This document shows positions 14,094-21,238 of a stretch of 35,752 bases of DNA, in pieces. The first letter of the stretch is position 1; every line of letters starts with the position of its first letter. The DNA is from Patescibacteria group bacterium. GTDB lineage: Bacteria > Patescibacteriota > Patescibacteriia > UBA1558 > GWA2-36-10. The stretch lies in NCBI GenBank assembly GCA_028718865.1, contig JAQUKX010000004.1:1-35752 (forward strand), written 5' to 3'. Both the position numbers and the translations under genes were made by a program. The notes beneath the pieces are model-generated. The model saw only the letters and a list, made by a program, of their open reading frames with translations. It searched no databases and was not told the DNA's origin.

Positions 14094-14122
14094 ACTATAA
14101 TAAAAAATTACATTTTTGTCAA
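14094..14122 (-). promoter_or_regulatory. Leaderless promoter of def-fmt
   Basis: Minus strand TTGACA (14117-14122), 17 bases, TATAGT (14094-14099), with 7 bases to the ATG. It is arranged back to back with the plus-strand extended -10 element at 14145-14153. Confidence 0.75.
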
Positions 14123-14144
14123 TGTTTTGAATAATCAACATATT

Positions 14145-14153
14145 TGCTAAAAT
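14145..14153 (+). promoter_or_regulatory. Extended -10 element before the small gene at 14161
   Basis: TGCTAAAAT, an extended -10 box (TGn plus TAAAAT at 14148-14153) that ends 7 bases before the ATG. No convincing -35 box at 17 bases; TTGAAT at 14127-14132 is 15 bases away. Predicted mRNA is leaderless or nearly so. Confidence 0.5.
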
Positions 14154-14160
14154 ATAAATC

Positions 14161-14433
14161 ATGCAGACAATTGGAGAAATATTCAAAAACAAGCCCAAAA
14201 ATAAAAAAGCGCCAGCTTATCAATGGCAGGATTTTGCTCTAAAAATTATCGAGGAGCTAAGCGTGCCAGCTTTTAAAAGAAGTGCTGTTTTCAAAATCTG
14301 CAAGGAAAAAGAAAAGCACTTTGTGGAAAAATGCCTAGATGAAACCAAAGAATTAGCTCAAGGAGAAAAGTGGAAATATTTTTTTAAGCTAGCTGGACAA
14401 AATCAAGATACCCGAAAATTTTCTACCAAATAG
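14161..14433 (+). CDS. Small basic protein of unknown function, 90 aa
   Basis: 90 residues, Lys-rich, no signal peptide and no cysteine pairs. The layout is a short basic N-terminus (NKPKNKKAPAYQWQDFAL), then two or three helices and a charged end. FKRSAVFKICKEKEKHFVEKCLD is the longest regular helical region. The family was not recognised; small conserved proteins of this kind, often of unknown role, are common in Patescibacteria. It is transcribed alone, divergently from def, and its last 31 bases overlap the end of the convergent MEMO-like gene. The near-leaderless promoter and codon usage like its neighbours make it a likely true gene. Confidence 0.65.
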   Translation: MQTIGEIFKNKPKNKKAPAYQWQDFALKIIEELSVPAFKRSAVFKICKEKEKHFVEKCLDETKELAQGEKWKYFFKLAGQNQDTRKFSTK

Positions 14434-15194
14434 CCGATACCAAAAGGCGCTTCATAGCTTAGTTGTTGGGGCTGATAATCTATCTCCTTGATTATTCCCA
14501 AAAGAGTAATCAAGGAACGCAAACCGCATTCACCAGCTTCCATTATCAAGTCCTTGTCCATATTGACCAAAGCGTCAATATTTTTTTCATTGACCAATTT
14601 TAGCAGTTGACGATCAAACTCTTGAGCCATAGGTGAAAAGCCGGCCGGTGAATCCTGATGCAATTTGTGAGACAAATCACCGGAGGCCACGACAGCGATT
14701 CTTTTGGCTGACAGGTTGATTTGCTTTCTGATTATTTGGCCAAAATTGAGATGCTGATTCAAAGACAAGTCAGCATAACCAATGCTGATTATTTTCAGCT
14801 GAGGCAAATGCTGGGCAAGATAAAACAAAGGCACGCCACTGCCATAATCCAGCTGACTGTCAGCCGTGAGAATTATAGGCAGATGATCTTCGCAAGACTC
14901 TTTTATTTTATAACCGAAGCCAATGTCATTTTCAAACTCTAAATTGGTAATCAAATCACCAAAATCCTTAAAACTCACTTTTAACATTGGTTGCTGGTTG
15001 ATAGTAAAAAACTCTCCGCCGCGCTTATTGGCGTGGGAAGAAATTATTATCAATAAATCCGGCTTGAGCGAATAAAGGTCTGACTCAAGATTTTTGTAAG
15101 CTTCGGCGGTTTTTTTTAATTTTTCCAAATTTTCTTTGCCCACTTCTGGAATCAGTATAGGGGAGTGGGGAACAAAGGCGGAAAAAATCAACAT
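14403..15194 (-). CDS. MEMO/LigB-like protein (class III extradiol dioxygenase fold)
   Basis: 263 residues starting FSAFVPHSPILIPEVG, the typical N-terminus of the subunit-B/LigB superfamily that also includes the MEMO partner of the AmmeMemoRadiSam system. Likely metal ligands are H10, the SHAN His (about 53) and the His of SGDLSH (about 176). The C-terminal CGLRSLITLLG and APFGIGYLV also match the family. No AMMECR1-domain or radical-SAM partner is in the window, so it is an orphan here. Aromatic ring cleavage would be out of place in such a reduced genome; an unknown redox or modification role is more likely. It follows 14 bases after the secreted protein gene at 15209 and is probably cotranscribed with it. 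Confidence 0.75.
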   Translation of the reverse strand: MLIFSAFVPHSPILIPEVGKENLEKLKKTAEAYKNLESDLYSLKPDLLIIISSHANKRGGEFFTINQQPMLKVSFKDFGDLITNLEFENDIGFGYKIKESCEDHLPIILTADSQLDYGSGVPLFYLAQHLPQLKIISIGYADLSLNQHLNFGQIIRKQINLSAKRIAVVASGDLSHKLHQDSPAGFSPMAQEFDRQLLKLVNEKNIDALVNMDKDLIMEAGECGLRSLITLLGIIKEIDYQPQQLSYEAPFGIGYLVENFRVS

Positions 15195-15208
15195 ATTTTT
15201 ATTTTAGG

Positions 15209-16699
15209 CTATTCAATGCTAATATCTTCTCCCAAGAAGTGTAGGTTCATCACCCGGCTGGAAACAGTCTTGATCTCTGACCAGCTATAGCCGAAAAATT
15301 CAAAAGTAGCTTCATCGGGGATAAAGCGGCGAACGCCGTTGTAAACTACATAAACCCGCCTGTCTTTATCCAACTTAATTAAAGAGCCGTCAGTCAACTT
15401 GACCGGGCCAGTGTTGGCCAAGGCGTCCAGAGTGGCAACAGTAGTATTTTTGACACTCAGCTCAGGAAAATTGGCCTTGGCAATAAAATCGTCAATAATA
15501 AGTGATTTTTGGCCATCTTTGACATAATAAATCCTATCAGCAGCTGTGTCTTTTAGCAGCTGGGCAAAGGGGCTGGCTGAAGCAGCTGTGCTCAAAGGCA
15601 GTCCTTCTTGATAGATCAATAATTCCTGATCGCTGACTTTGACCAATTCATCGGGATTGAATCCTAAACTCCTAAATACCTCATCAGAACCTATCAAGCG
15701 CTTATTGAGCCCATCAATCAGCCAGCGCCTGCCAAAATTGTCTTCTAGTAGAGAATAATTGGCGTGGGCGATTACTCCGCCGTCTTCATAAAGCTCTATT
15801 TCTTTGCTGTCTATAGCCAGTACCTTGCGCGGATCATAACGGGAAACTAGAGCGTTGGCGGAGGCGAACTGAAGTCTTTGACCATCTTTGATAAGATAAA
15901 CCGGTGCATTTTCTAGACCCTTGGCTTTGACCAAAGCTCCATCGGGAATCACGCCGGATCTGATTGCTATCGGCGGAACAGGAGAACCAATAGCGCTGCC
16001 AAAGCCGTATCTATTCCACAAAGTAGCAAAAAGACGATTGCCGGCTATATGTGGAGTATAGACATAGAGAGCCGCGGTAATGGCATTGAGTGGAGTAACT
16101 TCTGTTCCTTTGGAAGTGCAGGGCAGCTGACGAGGCAGAGGATCGCCTATGCAGACTGTTTCTCCCGGCCGAAAACTATACCTATTTATATTGTCAATAT
16201 ACCAGCGAAATTGCAAAGCAGCCGAACGGACTTGTTTGCCAAAGCCTTTGTACTGGGGATTGCAAGGTTGACCATCATAACAAAAATAACCCATGGCAAA
16301 ATCCAAATTTCTTTCAGTAGGGTTGGAATTTTCTATCAAGCTCTGCTCCTTTTGCAACATAGTCAAGATAAATTGGGGATTGATCCGAGCTTCTTGGGCG
16401 GCGTTATAGATGATTTCTGCGGCCGAACGGGTTTTGACATATTTTTTTTCTGGATCAAGCGCCAGCTGGGCCAATGAAGGATTATTACCGCTATACTGAT
16501 AATCTTTCAAAAAACTATTTTTCTCCTCTAAAAATCTCTGAATATCCCTTTCATTCATGGACAGATAATTATTGGCCTCCTCATCGGCCAACAAAAAATT
16601 ATAATCCACCTCAAAAGCCGAGGCAGACAGAGTAAAATAAGAGAGAAATAAAGATAATAAAATAAATATATTAGTTATTTTTTTGGCGATTTTACGCAT
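15209..16699 (-). CDS. Secreted protein: transglycosylase-like domain plus repeat modules
   Basis: 496 residues with a signal peptide (about 1-28, ending SASA). Residues about 60-230 contain AEIIYNAAQEARINPQFIL and MLQKEQSLIE, a helix pair with a Glu placed as in lysozyme/SLT-like enzymes, then a Cys-containing stretch (YFCYDGQPCNP, about 138-148, and VCIGDPLPRQLPC) that could form disulfides. The C-terminal 270 residues hold three or more modules of the type DGxLVK ... VYLIKDGQRLQF ... (F/Y)xxxGY, commonly seen in Patescibacteria surface proteins. The start is supported by AGGAG nine bases before the ATG, one of only two clear Shine-Dalgarno sites found. A peptidoglycan-acting role is inferred. 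The catalytic Glu needs a structure check. Confidence 0.7.
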   Translation of the reverse strand: MRKIAKKITNIFILLSLFLSYFTLSASAFEVDYNFLLADEEANNYLSMNERDIQRFLEEKNSFLKDYQYSGNNPSLAQLALDPEKKYVKTRSAAEIIYNAAQEARINPQFILTMLQKEQSLIENSNPTERNLDFAMGYFCYDGQPCNPQYKGFGKQVRSAALQFRWYIDNINRYSFRPGETVCIGDPLPRQLPCTSKGTEVTPLNAITAALYVYTPHIAGNRLFATLWNRYGFGSAIGSPVPPIAIRSGVIPDGALVKAKGLENAPVYLIKDGQRLQFASANALVSRYDPRKVLAIDSKEIELYEDGGVIAHANYSLLEDNFGRRWLIDGLNKRLIGSDEVFRSLGFNPDELVKVSDQELLIYQEGLPLSTAASASPFAQLLKDTAADRIYYVKDGQKSLIIDDFIAKANFPELSVKNTTVATLDALANTGPVKLTDGSLIKLDKDRRVYVVYNGVRRFIPDEATFEFFGYSWSEIKTVSSRVMNLHFLGEDISIE

Positions 16700-16777
16700 G
16701 ATTTTATCTCCTTTTTGGCTATCAAGTAATTAATTTATGATACTAATTATAATAGCAGAAAACAGCAAAAAAGACCA

Positions 16778-16806
16778 TTGATTTTTATCCACATTTGCGA
16801 TAAAAT
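16778..16806 (+). promoter_or_regulatory. Leaderless promoter of thpR operon
   Basis: TTGATT (16778-16783), 17 bases, TAAAAT (16801-16806), with 6 bases to the ATG at 16813. Predicted transcript start is at the A of the ATG. On the other strand a TATAAT (about 16748-16753) may serve the secreted-protein gene, but its -35 box is unclear. Confidence 0.75.
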
Positions 16807-16812
16807 CATCTC

Positions 16813-17364
16813 ATGGATAATAAAAGATTATTTGTTTCTCTGCCAATAGACGAGGGATTGAGTCGCCATATTTTCAAGGAATTCGGCCAGCTGGATCTGC
16901 CTTGGGAAAAAATCAAAGCTGTTTCTCCTTCCCAATTACATTTGACTCTGAAATTTATCGGTGATACTAGCTTAGAAAAATTGCCTCTGATTATCCAATC
17001 GCTGGAGCAGATAAAAACCAATTATAAAGAAATAGAATTAAAAATAAATAAAAGTAAAATATTCAACCCCCAAAGTCCGCGAGTCCTGGCTTTGGCAATA
17101 GAAACAAATCCTAAACTAAGCCACCTGCAAAAGGCCGTAGAAGAAGCCCTGGCTCTAGCTGGAGCTGGTCAATATGATGCTAAAAAATTCACCCCTCATC
17201 TTACGCTGGCTCGCATCAAGAAAAAAGCCGAGATAACTGAATTCAAAAATTTTGAAAATTGGCAAATAAAAAAAACTTTCTACGCTGCTTATTTCCAACT
17301 AATGGAAAGCGAGCTCGGTGGTCGGGGATCAGTCTATAGCGAGCTGCAAACTTTTGAACTATGA
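16813..17364 (+). CDS. thpR: RNA 2',3'-cyclic phosphodiesterase (2H family)
   Basis: 183 residues of the LigT/ThpR 2H phosphoesterase family. The two catalytic motifs are HLTLKFIG (H43, T45) and HLTLARIK (H129, T131), and the N-terminus RLFVSLPID is typical. It hydrolyses 2',3'-cyclic phosphate ends to 2'-phosphates and can ligate certain tRNA halves in vitro; its cellular substrate is generally unclear. It heads a run with the WecG/TagA gene (3 bases on) and gltX. Confidence 0.92.
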   Translation: MDNKRLFVSLPIDEGLSRHIFKEFGQLDLPWEKIKAVSPSQLHLTLKFIGDTSLEKLPLIIQSLEQIKTNYKEIELKINKSKIFNPQSPRVLALAIETNPKLSHLQKAVEEALALAGAGQYDAKKFTPHLTLARIKKKAEITEFKNFENWQIKKTFYAAYFQLMESELGGRGSVYSELQTFEL

Positions 17365-17367
17365 TTT

Positions 17368-18114
17368 ATGATCAAGGAGTATAAAATTCTGGGAGTAAAA
17401 GTCCATGCTCTGCCCGAGCATATACTCAAAAGCACCTTAAATACTTTTTTACACTCCGACTCCCAACATCAAATCGCTACAGTCAATCCTGAATTTATCG
17501 TAGCTTGTCAAAAAAACCAAAAATTTTTGCAAATCATCAACAATGCCAGCTTGGCCACCATAGACGGAGCCGGTATTATCAAGGCTCTGCAATTTTTAGA
17601 AAATGACGTTTATCTAGATGATAGAATCACCGGCGTCCGACTGACAGAGATATTGATTGACCTGGCGCTAAAGAATAACTACAAAGTAATGTTTTGTCTT
17701 TACAGCCGCGGTTTGACCAGGCCGGATGACTTTTTTATCAAAACCAAGCAAAAATATCCGCTTTTAGAATTCCAAGTGGCCGATGAAAATAATGCTTTGG
17801 AAAAAGGCAATATTTTTTCTCCCGATATTATGCTGGTGGGTTTTGGCGCCCCGCGTCAAGATCTTTGGATAAATGAAAATTTGGATAGACTGCCGTCGGT
17901 AAAAATCGCTGCGGGAGTGGGCGGTACCTTTGACTTCATGGCCAAGACCAAAAAAAGAGCGCCCAAGCTGCTGCGTAGTCTGGGACTGGAGTGGCTCTGG
18001 CGACTGATTTTACAGCCCTGGAGAATAAAGAGAATATTTAAAGCCACGATTTTTTTCTTTTTTTTAGTGATAAAAGATAACCTAAAAAACAAACATGCCC
18101 AAAATAAAAACTAG
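17368..18114 (+). CDS. WecG/TagA/CpsF family glycosyltransferase (GT26)
   Basis: 248 residues carrying all family landmarks: TVNPEFIV (about 39-46), DGAGII (66-71), GFGAPRQDLWI (about 158-168), GVGGTFDFMA, and RAPKLLRSLGLEWLWRL with QPWRIKRI at the end. The family adds ManNAc(A) or a similar sugar to lipid-linked GlcNAc in teichoic-acid linkage or enterobacterial common antigen synthesis. The basic, aromatic C-terminal tail likely seats it on the membrane face. The ATG lies 3 bases after the thpR stop and the end overlaps gltX by 20 bp, so all three genes are probably one operon. Confidence 0.93.
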   Translation: MIKEYKILGVKVHALPEHILKSTLNTFLHSDSQHQIATVNPEFIVACQKNQKFLQIINNASLATIDGAGIIKALQFLENDVYLDDRITGVRLTEILIDLALKNNYKVMFCLYSRGLTRPDDFFIKTKQKYPLLEFQVADENNALEKGNIFSPDIMLVGFGAPRQDLWINENLDRLPSVKIAAGVGGTFDFMAKTKKRAPKLLRSLGLEWLWRLILQPWRIKRIFKATIFFFFLVIKDNLKNKHAQNKN

Positions 18115-19522
18115 ATTTGCTCCCAGCCCGACCGGCTATCTTCACATCGGCAGCCTGCGTACAGCTCTGTTTAGCTATTTGTTTGCCAAAAACCAAAAAG
18201 GCAAATTTATCATTCGGATAGAGGACACTGACCGGCAGAGATTCGTGGCCGGCGCTGAAGAAAAACTAATCAAAGTCTTGACTGACTTAGGCCTCAGCTC
18301 TGATGAAAAAATAATCCGCCAGAGCGAGAGACTAAAAATTTATCAACAAGCCGCCGAGCGACTAATAAAAGAAAAAAAGGCTTATTATTGTTTTTGTTCT
18401 CAAGAGCGACTGGAGGAGGTCCGAAAAAATCAAGAGCAAAATAAACAAGTACCTCGCTACGACAGACATTGTCTTAATTTCAGCGACCAAGAAATACAAC
18501 AAAGACTGTCAGCTGGAAAAAAACATGTTATCCGCTTCAAAGTCCCCGACAATCAAATAGTAGCCATATCCGATCAGGTCTATGGAAAAATATCAGTCAA
18601 AACTCAAGATCTAGACGACTTTGTTATTATCAAATCTGACGACTTTCCTACTTATCATTTGGCGAACATTGTTGACGATCACGAAACCAATATCAGCCAT
18701 GTAATCAGGGGCGATGAATGGCTGCCGTCTTTACCCAAGCATATTTTGCTTTATCAAGCTCTCAAATACCAAGCGCCGGTTTTTGCCCACTTACCGCTTT
18801 TGCTCAATCCTGATAGATCCAAATTGTCCAAAAGGCAAGGTGATGTGGCAGTAGAGGACTTTTTGGCCAAAGGCTATTTGCCGGAAGCACTGATAAACTA
18901 CGTGGCTCTGTTGGGCTGGAACCCGGGGACTGATCAAGAAATTTTTACAGTCAAAGACTTGATAAAAGAATTTTCCCTGGCCAAAGTAAACAAAGCTGGA
19001 GCAATTTTTGATATTAATAAGCTCAATTGGTTCAACGCTGAATATATCCGCTTGATAGTCAAACAAAAAGGGGAGAGGTATAGGCAGCTTTTAGAGCAAC
19101 TGCAAAGATTGATACCAAACCATGCTTCCTCAGCTGAAAAATTACTGCTTTTATTTTGCAGCCGCATAAATAATCTCCAAGAACTAATAGAGCAAAGCCG
19201 ATTTTTATTTGCCTTGCCGGAATATAAAGGCGAACTTTTAATTTTTAAGAAATCTGACCAAGATAAAACTAAACTAGGACTCAACCTGCTTCTGGGAACT
19301 TTGGGTCAAATTCATCCTGACCACTGGCAAGATGCCAAACTAAAGCTGGTCTTGGAGAACCTCGTTGCTAAAAACAAACTATCAGCGGGAGATGTTTTTT
19401 GGCCAGCCAGAGTAGCTCTGTCAGGACTGGATAAAAGCCCATCGCCGACTGAAATCATGGAATTTTTGGGTAAAGAAGAAAGCTTGTCTCGCGTAAAAAA
19501 GGCTTTGAAAAAATTTGATTAA
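18095..19522 (+). CDS. gltX: Glutamyl-tRNA synthetase
   Basis: 475 residues, class I. The HIGH-type motif is in PSPTGYLHIGSLRTALF (HIG at 17-19) and the KMSKS-type motif is SKLSKRQGD (about 245). It charges tRNA-Glu. Whether it also charges tRNA-Gln (with GatCAB repair) cannot be read from the sequence, but no GlnRS is in the window. The first 20 bp overlap the end of the upstream glycosyltransferase. It is followed by an unusual 18-bp hairpin (19529-19567). Confidence 0.96.
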   Translation: MPKIKTRFAPSPTGYLHIGSLRTALFSYLFAKNQKGKFIIRIEDTDRQRFVAGAEEKLIKVLTDLGLSSDEKIIRQSERLKIYQQAAERLIKEKKAYYCFCSQERLEEVRKNQEQNKQVPRYDRHCLNFSDQEIQQRLSAGKKHVIRFKVPDNQIVAISDQVYGKISVKTQDLDDFVIIKSDDFPTYHLANIVDDHETNISHVIRGDEWLPSLPKHILLYQALKYQAPVFAHLPLLLNPDRSKLSKRQGDVAVEDFLAKGYLPEALINYVALLGWNPGTDQEIFTVKDLIKEFSLAKVNKAGAIFDINKLNWFNAEYIRLIVKQKGERYRQLLEQLQRLIPNHASSAEKLLLLFCSRINNLQELIEQSRFLFALPEYKGELLIFKKSDQDKTKLGLNLLLGTLGQIHPDHWQDAKLKLVLENLVAKNKLSAGDVFWPARVALSGLDKSPSPTEIMEFLGKEESLSRVKKALKKFD

Positions 19523-19528
19523 AACTAC

Positions 19529-19567
19529 CCCACCCGACGGGTTGGCTTTGCCAACCCGTCGGGTGGG
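19529..19567. repeat. 18-bp perfect GC-rich hairpin without T-run
   Basis: A perfect inverted repeat, arms 19529-19546 and 19550-19567 (CCCACCCGACGGGTTGGC on the left), loop TTT. It is nearly all G and C in an AT-rich region and no T-run follows on either strand, so it is not a normal intrinsic terminator. It may end the gltX mRNA, stabilise its 3' end, or be a copy of a dispersed palindromic repeat. Confidence 0.8.
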
Positions 19568-19575
19568 AATCAAAC

Positions 19576-19604
19576 TTGTATAAAGAGTAAAAATATGCTA
19601 TAAT
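19576..19604 (+). promoter_or_regulatory. Promoter of the M23 peptidase gene
   Basis: TTGTAT (19576-19581), 17 bases, TATAAT (19599-19604). Predicted start about 19611, giving a leader of about 22 nt with no Shine-Dalgarno sequence. Confidence 0.65.
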
Positions 19605-19632
19605 ATAGCTATTGATTAGAATATTTTAAGCC

Positions 19633-20889
19633 ATGCTAGCCAAAATAAAAATAAAAGTTAAAAAAATACCTCAAATAATAATAGCCTTGGTTTTGGGAGG
19701 CTTATTTTTGTATCCGCTAAATATTTTGGCTACCGAGCTTACTTTCAATAATCTGGACAATGTGGAAATCTGGCAAATAAACCAAGATATCAACCAAAAA
19801 TTATCAGAAATCCAAGAGCTCAACCGACAAATAGATGTCTACCAAAAAAACATAGTAGCCAAACAAAGGGAAATAAGCAACTTGCATTCCCAAGTCAATA
19901 CTATTGATGAGAGTATTGCCAAGATAAACTTGGAAATAAAAGCGGCTGAACTGGAAATAGAAACCGTCAATCTGCGAATAGAAAACACCCAATTAAAAAT
20001 CCAAGCCAAAGAAAAAGAAATTGATCAGCAAAAAGAAATTCTGGCAGAAATTATCCGTGGCCTTCACCGCGAGCAGCAAAAAAGCGGATTGTTGCAAATC
20101 TTGATACTCAACGACAACTTCAGTGATTTTTTGGCGGAAATGGATAGGTTAAAAAATATACAAAACGACTTACTCAAAGGAGTAGAGGATCTGGACAATA
20201 TCCGTATTGCTTTAAATAGCGACAAAGATAGTTTGGAAGGCGAAAAGATTGAGTTGGATGCCCTAAAAAATATCCTTGATTCGCGAATAGAAAGTTTGGA
20301 CAGCCAAAAAACCGTAAAATTCGCTTTGATGCAAGCCACTCAAGGGCAAGAATCAAAATTCCAAGAACTACTACGCCAAGCTAAAGAAGAGCAAGAACAG
20401 GCCAATAAAGATATTATTTATCTGGAAAGAGTAGCTAGAGAAAAGCTCAATCGACAGTTGGAACTGGAAGCCATAGACAGCGACGGACTGATGTGGCCGG
20501 TCACTTCCCGCCGCATCACTGCTTATTTTTATGATCCTACTTATCCTTTCCGCAATCTTTTTGAGCACCCGGCTATTGACATTGCCACTCCCCAAGGCAC
20601 GCCTATAAAAGCAGCTGAATCAGGTTATGTAGCCAGAGCCAGAGACGGAGGCGCCAAAGGATATAGCTACATCATGATAGTCCATGCTGGCGGTTTGTCC
20701 ACAGTCTATGGCCATGTCAATAAAATCATAGTAAGCGAAGATCAATTTGTCACCAAAGGATCAATTATCGGCTACTCCGGCGGTATGCCTGGCACCAATG
20801 GCGCCGGCCCTATTTCTACTGGACCTCATCTACATTTAGAGGTTAGGCTCAATGGCGTGCCAGTTGATCCACTTAAATATTTACCTTGA
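19633..20889 (+). CDS. EnvC-like protein: coiled coil plus M23 peptidase domain
   Basis: 418 residues. A membrane/signal segment (about 12-33) is followed by a long coiled coil (about 45-280, rich in Ile/Leu/Glu/Lys heptads) and an M23 domain (about 290-415). The zinc set looks complete: HPAIDIA (H312, D316) and HLHLE (H399, H401), plus the catalytic-loop His of YGHV (H361). Because the site is intact it may cut peptidoglycan itself, unlike EnvC of E. coli, whose degenerate LytM domain only activates amidases. Location is extracytoplasmic, tethered by the N-terminal helix, with a likely role in cell separation. It ends at a strong terminator that overlaps the promoter of RNA E. Confidence 0.9.
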   Translation: MLAKIKIKVKKIPQIIIALVLGGLFLYPLNILATELTFNNLDNVEIWQINQDINQKLSEIQELNRQIDVYQKNIVAKQREISNLHSQVNTIDESIAKINLEIKAAELEIETVNLRIENTQLKIQAKEKEIDQQKEILAEIIRGLHREQQKSGLLQILILNDNFSDFLAEMDRLKNIQNDLLKGVEDLDNIRIALNSDKDSLEGEKIELDALKNILDSRIESLDSQKTVKFALMQATQGQESKFQELLRQAKEEQEQANKDIIYLERVAREKLNRQLELEAIDSDGLMWPVTSRRITAYFYDPTYPFRNLFEHPAIDIATPQGTPIKAAESGYVARARDGGAKGYSYIMIVHAGGLSTVYGHVNKIIVSEDQFVTKGSIIGYSGGMPGTNGAGPISTGPHLHLEVRLNGVPVDPLKYLP

Positions 20890-20952
20890 TATCCTACCTC
20901 ACCAAAAAATTTAAAAATACCAAAATTTATCTAATTTTAGCTAAAATTATAT

Positions 20953-20992
20953 AAATAAACCCCTAGGACTATTGACAGGGGTTTATTTTTTT
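20953..20992 (+). terminator. Terminator of the M23 peptidase gene
   Basis: 12-bp perfect stem AAATAAACCCCT (20953-20964) / AGGGGTTTATTT (20977-20988), with the T-run at 20986-20992. The right part of the loop contains the TTGACA of the next promoter. Confidence 0.9.
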
Positions 20993-21000
20993 GCTATACT
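20972..21000 (+). promoter_or_regulatory. Promoter of RNA E, embedded in the terminator
   Basis: TTGACA (20972-20977), exactly 17 bases, TATACT (20995-21000). The -35 box lies in the terminator loop and its last base opens the right arm. Predicted start about 21007. Confidence 0.75.
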
Positions 21001-21006
21001 TATCTT

Positions 21007-21236
21007 TGTGCCAAAATAAGGCACTGTTTTTTTCCAATCGGTGCATAGACTTCTGGGAATATCGGGATTCCTCCAAAGATGCGGCTAATTCTCCCCAGAA
21101 AGCCATCACAGTCTTTGGGGCAACGTTTTCCTGGTGTCAGCACCGCTTTCTCTCCTGCCAAGGAGAGCGTAAACATCCAAGGATGGACTATCCACAAGGA
21201 TGTGGGAGGGTACGATAAGCCCTCCTCTTTTTTTAA
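21007..21236 (+). ncRNA. Structured RNA E, about 230 nt
   Basis: The 349-base gap between the M23 gene and xerC holds this RNA. Helices: 5' hairpin 21008-21012/21020-21024 (GTGCC/GGCAC) followed by a U7 run, P1 21039-21044/21140-21145 (CGGTGC/GCACCG), 21051-21057/21094-21100 (TTCTGGG), 21073-21079/21112-21118 (CCAAAGA), hairpin 21150-21156/21161-21167 (CTCTCCT), hairpin 21192-21196/21201-21205. The third and fourth cannot form together (they interleave), so there is either a pseudoknot or two alternate states. A terminator ends it just before the end of convergent xerC. The two short reading frames on the plus strand have no start signal or family likeness. No known RNA family was recognised. 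Confidence 0.65.
21205..21234 (+). terminator. Terminator of RNA E
   Basis: 6-bp stem GGAGGG/CCCTCC (21205-21210/21220-21225), 9-base loop, then TCTTTTTTT. It lies within 10 bases of the end of convergent xerC. Confidence 0.8.
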
Positions 21237-21238
21237 TT

